Shown: positions 41,472 through 50,239 of the stretch, one piece after another | How the letters are laid out: each line of letters opens with the position of its first letter | Numbering within the stretch: position 1 is the stretch's first letter | Source of the DNA: Gracilariopsis chorda | Taxonomy: Eukaryota; Rhodophyta; Florideophyceae; Gracilariales; Gracilariaceae | Direction: 5' to 3' | DNA: 64,000 bases | Assembly: GCA_003194525.1 (NCBI GenBank) | Contig: NBIV01000234.1 | Location: 46,504 to 110,503, forward strand | Notes under the pieces: generated by a model | What the model saw: only the letters and a program-made list of their open reading frames with translations | What the model was told of the DNA's origin: nothing | Databases searched by the model: none | Made by a program: the position numbers and the translations under genes

Positions 41472-42191
41472 ATGTCTACTGATAGTCAAAGTTCGCCAGA
41501 ACCCTCAAGGAAATCCATTTGGAGTCAGGCGCGATCATTGATCTATGACAACTCCATTGTGAATTTTACCTCGAGGTGGTATCAGTCTGTGCTAGAGCTC
41601 ATTCCGGAGAACAGTCACATTCTCGATGTGGGTATCGGTACTGGGGCTGCATTGATAAATAGTTCAAGCATTCTCCGAGCAAGGAATATCACTGTGGTCG
41701 GCGTTGATTATGATGAGGCTTATGTTCAGACATGTCGTGAAAATATCGCCAGCGCAGGAGTTTCTAACATGGTATCGGTGGTGCAGGCGGATATTCGAGA
41801 CTTCAGTCCACCTGATGAACGACTCTATGATCACATTTACTTCAGTGGTAGTTTCATGATCATACCTGATCAAGTAAACGTGTTGAAGAAAGTGGTAGAT
41901 CTTTTGGTTGATCGGCAGGATGGTCGTATTTACTTCACACAGACGTTTGAACTGCAGAAGAACTCTTTGCTGGAATGGCTTAAACCAAGACTTTCAATGA
42001 TAACGACGATTGATTTTGGACAAGTATCGTACCAGCAGGATTTCGAAGATGCTATTGCAGCTGCGGGTGTAGCGGTGGAATCAAGTGAAGTTATCGATGA
42101 CGGCAAAACAAAGCCTAACGTCAGAGAATCGCGCTTGATATGCTGTCGAAGCAAGTTATATGTTGAATCAGTGGCGGAGACAGCGACATAG
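41472..42191 (+). CDS. Class I SAM-dependent methyltransferase
   Basis: A 239-residue protein with a Rossmann-like methyltransferase fold. Motif I is clear (HILDVGIGTGAAL, residues about 55-67). A motif II acidic residue occurs in ITVVGVDYDEAYV, motif III-like in SVVQADIRDFSPPDE, and motif IV-like in YDHIYFSGSFMII. The substrate is unknown; the YFSGS variant and small size suggest a small-molecule or lipid acceptor rather than DNA. The ATG at 41472 gives a sensible short lead before the fold. It converges on the DUF4336 gene with a 105-bp gap. Confidence 0.85.
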   Translation: MSTDSQSSPEPSRKSIWSQARSLIYDNSIVNFTSRWYQSVLELIPENSHILDVGIGTGAALINSSSILRARNITVVGVDYDEAYVQTCRENIASAGVSNMVSVVQADIRDFSPPDERLYDHIYFSGSFMIIPDQVNVLKKVVDLLVDRQDGRIYFTQTFELQKNSLLEWLKPRLSMITTIDFGQVSYQQDFEDAIAAAGVAVESSEVIDDGKTKPNVRESRLICCRSKLYVESVAETAT

Positions 42192-42296
42192 AGTAGCCCG
42201 TGTACGACGTCTCGTTCACCAGCGCAGAAGTTAGGAATGTTTGAAATCAGCTTGCTTTGTTGTTACGCGCCAAATTGGGTACTTGTTGTGCCGATC

Positions 42297-43136
42297 TTAC
42301 TTTGCAAAGCGGCTGTACGCAATCACTGCGATAATTGCCAGCGACGTAAGGAGCACGTAAGGAGCGACGCGGGTAGCTATTTGTGATGCTGGAGATGAGA
42401 TAAACCTGTATATGCCGGTACGAAACGCTTCCTTGCCAGTGCCTTCAATCACATCTCCGTGACATGGGACAATGTTATCCCATGGCATGGACAGAAGCTC
42501 TTCAAACTGCGGCTTTGATTTGGAACAGTACGCCAGCATCATTAGCATAAGCGGGATGCTTGTCTGCATAGGACCCAGACCGCGCCCTAGACGGACAAAG
42601 AGATTGACACCAATGCCTGCTCCACGCAACGTTCTTCGCGATATATTGAATGCTGTATCTGCCAGAATTAAGGTTCTAGACGGGGCGTGCACGACGACAA
42701 TTTCTTGAAAGGGTACCATCTCGGACAGACAGTGTAGCGTAACTCCCTCTGCCACCTCGACGTGGGTGGAAAGGATTGTGCCCCATTCGCGCTGCGGAAA
42801 GCGGTGCTTGAGCGCAGGTGAGCTGTACAGGGTGGCATTTGGAAAGGCAGCTTTTGTGCGCTGTGCATAGGTTGAGTGCACACTGTTCGGTGCAACGATG
42901 ACTGTGACCTCACCGAGCGCCTGCACTGCCTCCAGGTCAAGAAGGTGCGGATTTGTTGGGGAATATATGAGCAGCTTGTTTTCTGGAAGTTTGACGAATA
43001 TCGTTCGGAGAGGAAAGTTGAGTGCGGGTGCTGCTGTGAACAGTGAATGAACAGCGTACAGGCTGGGGCTGTGAAGCTCGTGAAGTCCAGGATCAACGGT
43101 GACTGTGCCATCGGATCTGGTGGCGGTATTGCTCAT
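42297..43136 (-). CDS. DUF4336 protein (metallo-beta-lactamase-like fold)
   Basis: A 279-residue protein that fits DUF4336, a family in algae and fungi related to the beta-lactamase fold. Family-like stretches are FPLRTIFVKLPENKLLIYSPTNP, VTVIVAPNSVHSTYAQRTKAAFPNA and TLILADTAFNI. The metallo-beta-lactamase HxHxDH signature is not present; a single CHGD occurs near the end (VPCHGDVIEGTG). The C-terminus has one hydrophobic span (YVLLTSLAIIAVIAYSRFAK). The ATG at 43136 is preferred over 43181, which would add 15 unrelated residues. No function is established. Confidence 0.75.
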   Translation of the reverse strand: MSNTATRSDGTVTVDPGLHELHSPSLYAVHSLFTAAPALNFPLRTIFVKLPENKLLIYSPTNPHLLDLEAVQALGEVTVIVAPNSVHSTYAQRTKAAFPNATLYSSPALKHRFPQREWGTILSTHVEVAEGVTLHCLSEMVPFQEIVVVHAPSRTLILADTAFNISRRTLRGAGIGVNLFVRLGRGLGPMQTSIPLMLMMLAYCSKSKPQFEELLSMPWDNIVPCHGDVIEGTGKEAFRTGIYRFISSPASQIATRVAPYVLLTSLAIIAVIAYSRFAK

Positions 43137-44074
43137 TGTGAAAGTGATGCTGACGTGGAAAGTGAAGTAAGCGACGGTCAAAGAATATGCGTATACCGTT
43201 CTCTGGAAGGCGGAGGTGAGGTATCAGCTAGCCGTCCTTTTTGGCGTATCTTTGGTACAGGTGGTAAACGGTACCGACGGTGCCCTTGGTAGCTAACTTT
43301 GCCTGGTTTTCGCACGTCTTCTCTTGCAGAAAGCAAATTTCGTGCCACGTGCCATGCTCTGGAGGTGTAACTCGGCTCCGCACTGCACAATTGTAATCCA
43401 ACGTGGCTTGGATCATAATTCGTGCTGTTCAGAGAAAAAGAGCGCGAGTTTCACTCAGATCATCCAAATGTAGTGTATCCCTATACCCTGAGTAGGATCG
43501 GCAACGGACAGCTTTTCATTGTGAATTTTGTAGATCGTGTTTCTGAAAGAGCAAAAACTCTACCATTATGAATGCTTGTTTTTGGGTGGGACTGCTCGGG
43601 TAAAGGGTTAGACCGCTACCCAAACCAAAGAACACCTACAGATATAAATCGGGGTGCGCAGTACCGCTTGTGAAGTAGAGACGCGAATAAAGCGAGATCT
43701 CCTTGGGGCCAGCCTCTTTTCGATAAGACTCTTCTTATCTCTGAATGTACCATGTCTTATCTACGTCGCAATCATTTCCCTCGTACTGGCCACTGGGATA
43801 ATGGAACGGCCAAGAAGCTGTCGTGTCTTCTGGCGAGCTGGAGCAGGAGGACGCCGACCAACCTATATACAAAAGAAGAGATACAGCAGTGTGAAAAACG
43901 GTTATGCTCTTGACGTGAATCACGTCGGTTTGACATTTGTTGCAACAGTACCCAAAGAGCTGCAGTTCAGAAGTACCATCGATATGCAAACATAAGATGT
44001 CTTTCGCTCTCGACGTGAGAACGGAAAAAAAGGACACGATAGGCTTTGCCCAATCTATGGATTTGTGGACGCCA
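43137..44074. other. Intergenic region
   Basis: No gene is supported over 0.9 kb. A motif GGGTAAAGGGTTAGACCGCTACCC at about 43600 resembles motifs near 18200 and 12275. A weak open stretch at 43654-43995 is not convincing. Confidence 0.45.
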
Positions 44075-45631
44075 CTACCCGTCCAAATGAGAAAAGTCAA
44101 GACCGCACTTTGCGCGAGACCTTATGAGCCAGTCCGCATCACTCTTGAATGCCTCTCGAAGCCGTCCAGAATCACCCAGTCGTTCTGATGAAATGAGACA
44201 CGCATACTTGAGTTCCCATATATCCGACTTCTTGCCCACTTCAATCAACGTGTCAATGGCATCACCATTACCAAGTTCAGCCAGTGCCGTAATAGCTCCT
44301 GCTTGATGATTGAAGAAGCGTGGTGGTAGGTTCGTTGCGTTCTCGAGTAAAAATGAGTATGCTGGCGCGTACTTGAGCCAGCCCAATGTCTTATAAACAT
44401 GGTACGCACCAAAATAATCAAAGTAACCCAGGTCATTGTAAGACTTGAGTAGTTGAGAACCAATGTGGTCGTTCTCATTACCACGAAAATCTTCGACCAA
44501 CGTGCGGCACGCTAAGTACGCTTCTAGGGCATCGTTTTTGTACAACTGGCGGATGTTCCGGTCTGGAGCTCGCGCTTTCCTAGTGTCTTTTGTCATACCC
44601 AGCAAATCAAGATGCACAGGATTATCCCAAATAAGGTGATCCACCAAGCGAGCAGTTTCTTCGTCAAGAGATTGTTCTGCCCGGGTGTCACCTCTCAAGC
44701 CCTTCTCCAACAACACGCGAGCCGTACGTGCTCGCAATACCAGTGAATTAGGACACTTGCAAATGGCATCTAGTGCAGGCACGTATCGAGAAAGAGTTAT
44801 GTCTTCAATAGCGGCCCGACGAACATTGAGCACTGGACTCCGAAGAAACTGAATCACAGGTTGCATGGCTTCTTCGTCGGAGGCCAACACGGAGCATGCA
44901 GCGCGAGCTGCACTGGCGGTAGCTAGATCGTTGTCATCAACGAACTGACGGAGAGCAGGAAGAGCTGGGGTATGATTTGCTCGGAGCAGGGTGTGAATGG
45001 CAACGCGTTTGGCTACACGCGAGTCTGCGGATAGTACGGATGTTACGCTCTGTAGCGCACGCTCGTCCTGTGCGTCAACTTCGGCCAGCGCCCAGATGGC
45101 TACTTCAACCATATACGGGTCAGGGTCTGACAGGCAGCTGAACAAAAGCTCTAGAACGCGGGAGCGGTGGTGAACACCCTTGTGCCTTGCGAGGGATTCG
45201 ACGGCTTTTCGACGGGCAACGCGGTCTTCCAGTACATATGAATCGAGTTTGGAGGTATCGAAACGGCGCACGAAGCGAATAATAGCGTCGGCGGCGGTGG
45301 CAGTTGGGAAGAACTTTAGACGTTCGGCGGCAATAAAACGGTCATCTGCAGCGGAAAGAGAGCCTAGTTCTGCGTCGAGAAGGGAGATGGCTTTTGCTTC
45401 GTCCAGAGCGTTGAAAAAAAGGTCGCGGCCAGCATTTTTGGCGAAGATTTGATCTGTAGTGGGTGTGGAAGTGGGAGAAGGAGGTCCAGCAGCTTCACCT
45501 TGCTTCATTGAAAGCGAAGCACGGCGGTTCCGGCCCACTACTGAAAAATTGCGTGCAGCATGGCGCTGCTGCCATCGTCTGAATCTGCTTTGAGCAGCGT
45601 GAGGGATAGGAGAGACGTAGGCGATAGTCAT
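44075..45631 (-). CDS. CpeY-type phycobilin lyase, plastid-targeted
   Basis: Phycobilin lyases of the CpcE/CpeY group attach bilins to phycobiliprotein cysteines. CpeY acts on phycoerythrin. The protein has tandem HEAT-like repeats that follow remembered CpeY closely: AAERLKFFPTATAADAIIRF, RRKAVESLARHKG, DPYMVEVAIWALAEV, then FVDDNDLATASAARAA, APAYSFLLENATNLPPRF and DIWELKYACLISSERLGD near the C-terminus. The ATG at 45631 (MTIAYVSPIPHAAQ) opens a Ser/Arg-rich lead of about 45 residues that fits a plastid transit peptide. That gives 518 residues. The gene is divergent from the photolyase-like/RUS gene, with 270 bp between start codons. If correct, a bilin lyase is nuclear-encoded here. The CpcE-like family is broad, so the exact subtype is moderate. 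Confidence 0.75.
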   Translation of the reverse strand: MTIAYVSPIPHAAQSRFRRWQQRHAARNFSVVGRNRRASLSMKQGEAAGPPSPTSTPTTDQIFAKNAGRDLFFNALDEAKAISLLDAELGSLSAADDRFIAAERLKFFPTATAADAIIRFVRRFDTSKLDSYVLEDRVARRKAVESLARHKGVHHRSRVLELLFSCLSDPDPYMVEVAIWALAEVDAQDERALQSVTSVLSADSRVAKRVAIHTLLRANHTPALPALRQFVDDNDLATASAARAACSVLASDEEAMQPVIQFLRSPVLNVRRAAIEDITLSRYVPALDAICKCPNSLVLRARTARVLLEKGLRGDTRAEQSLDEETARLVDHLIWDNPVHLDLLGMTKDTRKARAPDRNIRQLYKNDALEAYLACRTLVEDFRGNENDHIGSQLLKSYNDLGYFDYFGAYHVYKTLGWLKYAPAYSFLLENATNLPPRFFNHQAGAITALAELGNGDAIDTLIEVGKKSDIWELKYACLISSERLGDSGRLREAFKSDADWLIRSRAKCGLDFSHLDG

Positions 45632-45901
45632 CGCAGACAGTGAAAGTGGTACGGCCGGGTGAGAACGAAGAAGCCCCGGAAGTAATGCCAGTATGAGGCG
45701 CAAGGGAGACCAAAAGGGATGGAGTTGAGCGCGCACTACTACTAGAGATATGGTTTGAGGTCCACGGAAGAGCACGCGGCGAGCACGTGGCACAGTCAAC
45801 GAGATCAACCGGCACTGTGTTGTGGCCAGTGACCAGTTCTTTTGAAAGCGGATCATCCCGTCCGCGCCGTTTGGCCGCTCGCTCCTCGTCGTCATCACCT
45901 C
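45632..45901. promoter_or_regulatory. Divergent promoter, CpeY-like / photolyase-RUS
   Basis: Only 270 bp separate the two start codons, so both promoters lie here. Both frames stay open into it, which makes the exact starts somewhat uncertain. No specific box was identified. Confidence 0.5.
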
Positions 45902-48148
45902 ATGCCTCCTCCCCCAAAGTCATCTGTTCCCGCCGCCGATCTTGGTCGAGCCGCTCTGCCCGGCATAGATCCAAGCGTGGCCGCCTTCATATCCCAATTA
46001 CCGTCCCTACCTGTTCGTCTGACTCCCTGCAGTTCCCTCTCAAATGTCTCCACCACCGCCGTCGACCAGCTGCAACCTCACTCGCGCTGTCACTCCGCTC
46101 CATCTCGTCATCCCCCTCTTCTATCGCTTCGCCGTGCTCCATCGATTCACTCCCAGACTCCGTGTACCGTTCTTTGGCTCCGTTCCGGTAACCTTCGTCT
46201 GTCTGATAATCCAGCCGCAATTGCTGCGTCCACCACCTCCGGCTTTCTTCTAGCACTCATTACCCTCCCGGATGCTCCTCTCTCCCCACTAACAGCTTCC
46301 GCTGTCGCCGATCTCTCACGCCTGCTACGTCTGTCGCATCAGGCTCCGCTTGTCCGTCATACATCCAATGAACTCACTACAATAGCCGAAGTTGCACGCA
46401 CAGTGCGCGCGCGCACCGTATTGGCCATGCATCCATGCTCCAGCGCGCAACACGTGCTGCGTACTTCGGGGATCACACTGCGCACTTTTGAATCACCAGG
46501 CAGGTTATACGACGCACCGCAGACCTGGCCACCCCCGCCACCAACTGCCCATCACCTACGTTCTGATATCTCTCTTCATGGACTTTGTAATCCCGGTGGT
46601 GAAACTGTTGCACAGCGATCGCTAACTCATAAGCTAAGTTTTCCTAACATGACCCTTTCGCAGCTCTTTGTTCACTTTCGGGAGCATCTATGTATAGGCA
46701 CAATAACCAAACTACGAATTCAAGTAGAGTTCAGTACCAGACATATTAGCATCCCAAAATTCCATACAAACTCATGGCATCAGCGGGTCTCAGCCTCCCT
46801 CTCCGCTTTTTTCGCATTCTTCAAACGACCCCCAGCGGTCGCTGCGCTCAGCATTGTCGCATATGATGTGAATGGTGGCGATAGACGTGGAGTCGAATGG
46901 GACGAATCTACTCAGAGTTTTGTTCTCCAAGAGTGGGAGCACCAAGAAACAGAACGTCAGATGCAGCCAAAACAACGCGTGCGTGAGTTCATTCGAAGGC
47001 GTAGAATGTTCTTTCATCGAGCCTTCTTCCCTGAAGATGTCACGCCGGACTACTACTCGTTTAGTGCCTGGCGTTTTGCACAACGTTGTTTCAGTGCCAC
47101 GGTCGGCGTTTTTGGAACTTCGTCTCTACTGTTTGCCCTGGGCATTCGCTCTGGTAGGATTGGACAGGCTGCTGTGATATCGTGGGTCTTGAAGGACGGT
47201 CTTGGCCGCGTCGGAAAAATGGTGTGGGCTGGTAGCATGGGAAAGGACTTTGACGTTGATCCAAAGCGGTGGCGATTTCGTTCGGCACTGCTATACGCAT
47301 TCGGCAACGGGCTCGAAATCGTCACACAGATCTTTCCAGCGTCGTTTCTATTGTTTGCCACTGCAGCGAATAGCATGAAGCAAGTGTCCATGCTCACGGC
47401 ATCCGCCACGCGTAATGCGATGTATCGAAGTTTTGGGGAGCGCACACAAAACATTGCAAACATCACCGCGAAGGGTGAGGCTCAGATTGTTGTGGCAGAT
47501 CTTATTGGAATGGCCACTGGTATTCAACTGAGCAAGATCGTAACTACAAAGGCACATATTCTTGGAACGTACGTGTTTCTGACAGTGCTTGATATTTTCG
47601 GGATCTACATGGAGCTGCGTCAAGTTGTGTTTCGAACTTTGAACGCAGAGCGATCTAGCATTGTTCTGAACCACTACGTCCGCAAGGGCGAATGTCTGGC
47701 ACCTTCGCAAGTGTCACCAAAGGAACGAATCTTTCTCAAGGAGAAGTACAAAAGCCGTGTACGACTGTCAAGTATAGCAAAGGCAGCGAAAAACCCGGAC
47801 GAACTGCAACTGCTGCTTTCACTTTTCAGACGTGAGCACTTTATCGTCACAATGCCGAGAGCTTCAGATGGGGGTGCATGTCGCTTGGTTCTGCGCAAGG
47901 ATGCGACAAATGAGGATGTCTTACGCGCCATGTTAATGGCAGAATACGTGCACCAGGCGTTCAAGAAGAAGAACGGCAAGAAGGCGGAGCTGACACGGGA
48001 AGATATAGACTCGATTCTTAGAAACGCGCGTAAGAACGCAAAGCGAGTATTTCCGTCCTTCTTGCGGAGTGCCAGGGAAGCAGGATGGAACACTGACAAC
48101 TTGTTGTTTAGCACACTGAAGAGAAGAGGTTACTGGAGACATACGTAA
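45902..48148 (+). CDS. Fusion: truncated photolyase-like domain + RUS (DUF647) domain
   Basis: One uninterrupted frame. After a Ser/Pro/Arg-rich lead, likely a plastid transit peptide, residues about 89-205 match the N-terminal alpha/beta domain of photolyases and cryptochromes: VLWLRSGNLRLSDNPAAIAA, LALITLPD, ADLSRLLRLSHQAPLVR and LTTIAEVARTVRARTVLAM, ending near LYDAP. The FAD-binding helical half is missing. Residues about 375-600 are a RUS domain: FFPEDVTPDYYSFSAWRFAQ, GQAAVISWVLKDGLGRVGKM, DFDVDPKRWRF, FATAANSMKQVSMLTASATR and ANITAKGEAQIVVADLIGM. RUS proteins act in plants' UV-B and vitamin B6-related signalling. Numbering is from the ATG at 45902; an in-frame ATG at 45842 would add 20 residues and overlap nothing certain. 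Confidence 0.8.
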   Translation: MPPPPKSSVPAADLGRAALPGIDPSVAAFISQLPSLPVRLTPCSSLSNVSTTAVDQLQPHSRCHSAPSRHPPLLSLRRAPSIHSQTPCTVLWLRSGNLRLSDNPAAIAASTTSGFLLALITLPDAPLSPLTASAVADLSRLLRLSHQAPLVRHTSNELTTIAEVARTVRARTVLAMHPCSSAQHVLRTSGITLRTFESPGRLYDAPQTWPPPPPTAHHLRSDISLHGLCNPGGETVAQRSLTHKLSFPNMTLSQLFVHFREHLCIGTITKLRIQVEFSTRHISIPKFHTNSWHQRVSASLSAFFAFFKRPPAVAALSIVAYDVNGGDRRGVEWDESTQSFVLQEWEHQETERQMQPKQRVREFIRRRRMFFHRAFFPEDVTPDYYSFSAWRFAQRCFSATVGVFGTSSLLFALGIRSGRIGQAAVISWVLKDGLGRVGKMVWAGSMGKDFDVDPKRWRFRSALLYAFGNGLEIVTQIFPASFLLFATAANSMKQVSMLTASATRNAMYRSFGERTQNIANITAKGEAQIVVADLIGMATGIQLSKIVTTKAHILGTYVFLTVLDIFGIYMELRQVVFRTLNAERSSIVLNHYVRKGECLAPSQVSPKERIFLKEKYKSRVRLSSIAKAAKNPDELQLLLSLFRREHFIVTMPRASDGGACRLVLRKDATNEDVLRAMLMAEYVHQAFKKKNGKKAELTREDIDSILRNARKNAKRVFPSFLRSAREAGWNTDNLLFSTLKRRGYWRHT

Positions 48149-48403
48149 ATGAAAAGCCGAACGAGTAGACTAGATTTATTGGTTTATCTAATCGTTGACC
48201 GCAATTGACCAGTTTGAAAAGAGTAGAGAAGAGTGTGGGCCGTTCTTGCCCATCCGGATAAGACAAGTTATACACTGTTTATTCGTGATTGAGATGGTAA
48301 TGAATGATAGGCGTACAAAAGTTGGCGAAGCAGTGAATGTTCGTTGTTGGCCCTCAACAAGTTTGCACGTCGCGAAACGTTTGCCACTTATGTTACAAGC
48401 GAG

Positions 48404-50239
48404 TCAGAGAGCGGAAATCTCAACACCAACGCCCTCCTTCACATCGGCGGCAATTTCGCTTGCTTGCGGGGCGGTACCCCTCCTGTACAACCGCATGTTA
48501 AGACCATTCTTGGTATGGATCGTAGCACCGGTGGTCATTCGAACCGGTTGCGACGGATCGTCCAACACGAAGTCAAATCTTCGAATGATCATAGCCAGCG
48601 CGACGACGGATTCGAGCATTGCAAAATGGTCGCCGACACATTTGCGACTACCGCCACCAAATGCGAGGAAAGCAAAATCAGAGTTAAGTTCGGAGGGATA
48701 CAAAGGAACCCCCGTTTCAAGTCCCTGAGCGGGGGTATAACCCTGCCAACCCTTCACGCCCGGGTTGGATTTGGGTCTGAGCCATCTGTCCGGGTCAAAA
48801 GCCAGCGGATTGTCCCACAGGTCTGGAGACCGGTGCAAGGAGTACACATTGATGAAGACATCAGTTCCACGTCGCAGTGGGGTTACGTCTGCGGCGGCGC
48901 CTTTTGGAAGAGTGGTATCTTCCAGAAGACGTCGTATCAGCAAAGGAGGTGCCGGATACAAGCGCAGCGTTTCAGCAACGATGCGTCTGAGATAGGGCAT
49001 TCGCAGTACGTGCTCGTAATTGGGATAACTGTCTCCAATAACGGTATCAACCTCCTCGCGAGCGCGACGAACAATGTCGGGATGTTTGGTCATTTCAACG
49101 GTGGCCCATGTGAGCACGGCGGCAGTAGTCTCATGACCGGCGATAAGAAGCGTCATGAGATCATCTCTAAGCTGTTGATTGGTAGTTTGTTCACCGCGCA
49201 GTTCGACAAGAAAGCGAAGCAAGGAAGGGTCTTGCACGTTTTCGTAGTCCCTGTTTTCCAGTTCGGTAAGGTCCTGCGCGGTTGCGTAGCGTTTTGCGCT
49301 AAGAATGAGGGTGTTGAGCGTGTCGTTAATAAGCTTCATGTCTTTGTAAAAGGCGCGTAAACGCGGCACGAGCAGTTTTGCGGCGGGGATTTTCCAGTAG
49401 GGGATGATCATCATGCTGCGGTGCTCGGTCTCTTTGAGGGTTCTGTACACGGCTTTGATGATGGGACTTTCGGAGTTGACGCTGTTGAAATCAAAGTTAA
49501 AGACGGCTTTGCCAATGATGTCCAGGGCTAGACTGCTGTACTCTGTCTCCATGTCGAGGGCGCGGGTACCGTTGATGCGGTTTAGCTTGTCGCATAGGGT
49601 TTGGGTGGAGGCGGCAAACATGATGGTCATGTACTTTAACCACACTGAGTGAAAGCCGGGTACTATGGCGCGTCTGCGAATTTTCCAGGTGGCGTAATCA
49701 GCGGGAATGAGACCTTTTCCCATGATCTCGTCGAGCACCTCTGCCAGCACACCCTTGTCGTACAGAATGGCGTTCTCCCTGAGAATGGTGCGCACAATGA
49801 CGGGGTCCTGCACGACGAAGAATATCTTGGGGCCGAAACAGAGTTTGTAGATGGGTCCGTAGTCGAGAAAGGCTTGATGCAAGATTTGGAAGAAGGGGCT
49901 TTCGCCGAGAAGGTAGGAGGCATCTCCGGTTGCTACGGGCGCTGAATCTGGTGAAGGGCGATCTCCATATGTTTGCAGAATGTTTTCAACCCACAATTTG
50001 ATGGTATCTGTGAAGGATAACGGGGGTGGGGGATCGGAGGAAGCGCGTGAATGGGAGGAGTTGGGGAGCGATGCGGCAGTGGCGGGAGGTCTGGGGCGGC
50101 GTGCGGGGGGCGGGGTGGCGGGGGGCTTGGTGGGGGGCTTGGTGGCGGATGCGAGGCGACGATGCAGGGGGGAGCGGAGAGGAAAGGGGGAGGCGGGGAC
50201 GAAGGGGGAGGCGGGGACGAAGGCGGAGACAGGGGCCAT
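48404..50239 (-). CDS. Cytochrome P450, CYP97-type carotenoid hydroxylase, plastid-targeted
   Basis: CYP97 enzymes hydroxylate carotenoid rings in plastids. Seen here: I-helix AGHETT (residues 367-372), ExxR as ETLR (423-426), PERF-like FDPDRW, and haem loop FGGGSRKCVGD with Cys534. The CYP97-like PPLLIRR follows the ExxR. The first 70 residues are Ala/Pro/Ser/Arg-rich, fitting a transit peptide, and include a duplicated 18-bp unit that encodes FVPASP twice. At 611 residues it is longer than most P450s because of that leader and a C-terminal extension. Known red-algal CYP97s act on beta-rings, but the exact substrate is inference. It converges on the RUS gene with a 255-bp gap. Confidence 0.87.
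   Translation of the reverse strand: MAPVSAFVPASPFVPASPFPLRSPLHRRLASATKPPTKPPATPPPARRPRPPATAASLPNSSHSRASSDPPPPLSFTDTIKLWVENILQTYGDRPSPDSAPVATGDASYLLGESPFFQILHQAFLDYGPIYKLCFGPKIFFVVQDPVIVRTILRENAILYDKGVLAEVLDEIMGKGLIPADYATWKIRRRAIVPGFHSVWLKYMTIMFAASTQTLCDKLNRINGTRALDMETEYSSLALDIIGKAVFNFDFNSVNSESPIIKAVYRTLKETEHRSMMIIPYWKIPAAKLLVPRLRAFYKDMKLINDTLNTLILSAKRYATAQDLTELENRDYENVQDPSLLRFLVELRGEQTTNQQLRDDLMTLLIAGHETTAAVLTWATVEMTKHPDIVRRAREEVDTVIGDSYPNYEHVLRMPYLRRIVAETLRLYPAPPLLIRRLLEDTTLPKGAAADVTPLRRGTDVFINVYSLHRSPDLWDNPLAFDPDRWLRPKSNPGVKGWQGYTPAQGLETGVPLYPSELNSDFAFLAFGGGSRKCVGDHFAMLESVVALAMIIRRFDFVLDDPSQPVRMTTGATIHTKNGLNMRLYRRGTAPQASEIAADVKEGVGVEISAL

Noticed and set aside
48344-49360. A 338-codon plus-strand frame
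   Set aside because: It lies antisense to the P450, whose haem loop and ExxR motifs are intact, and its composition follows the codon bias of the P450.
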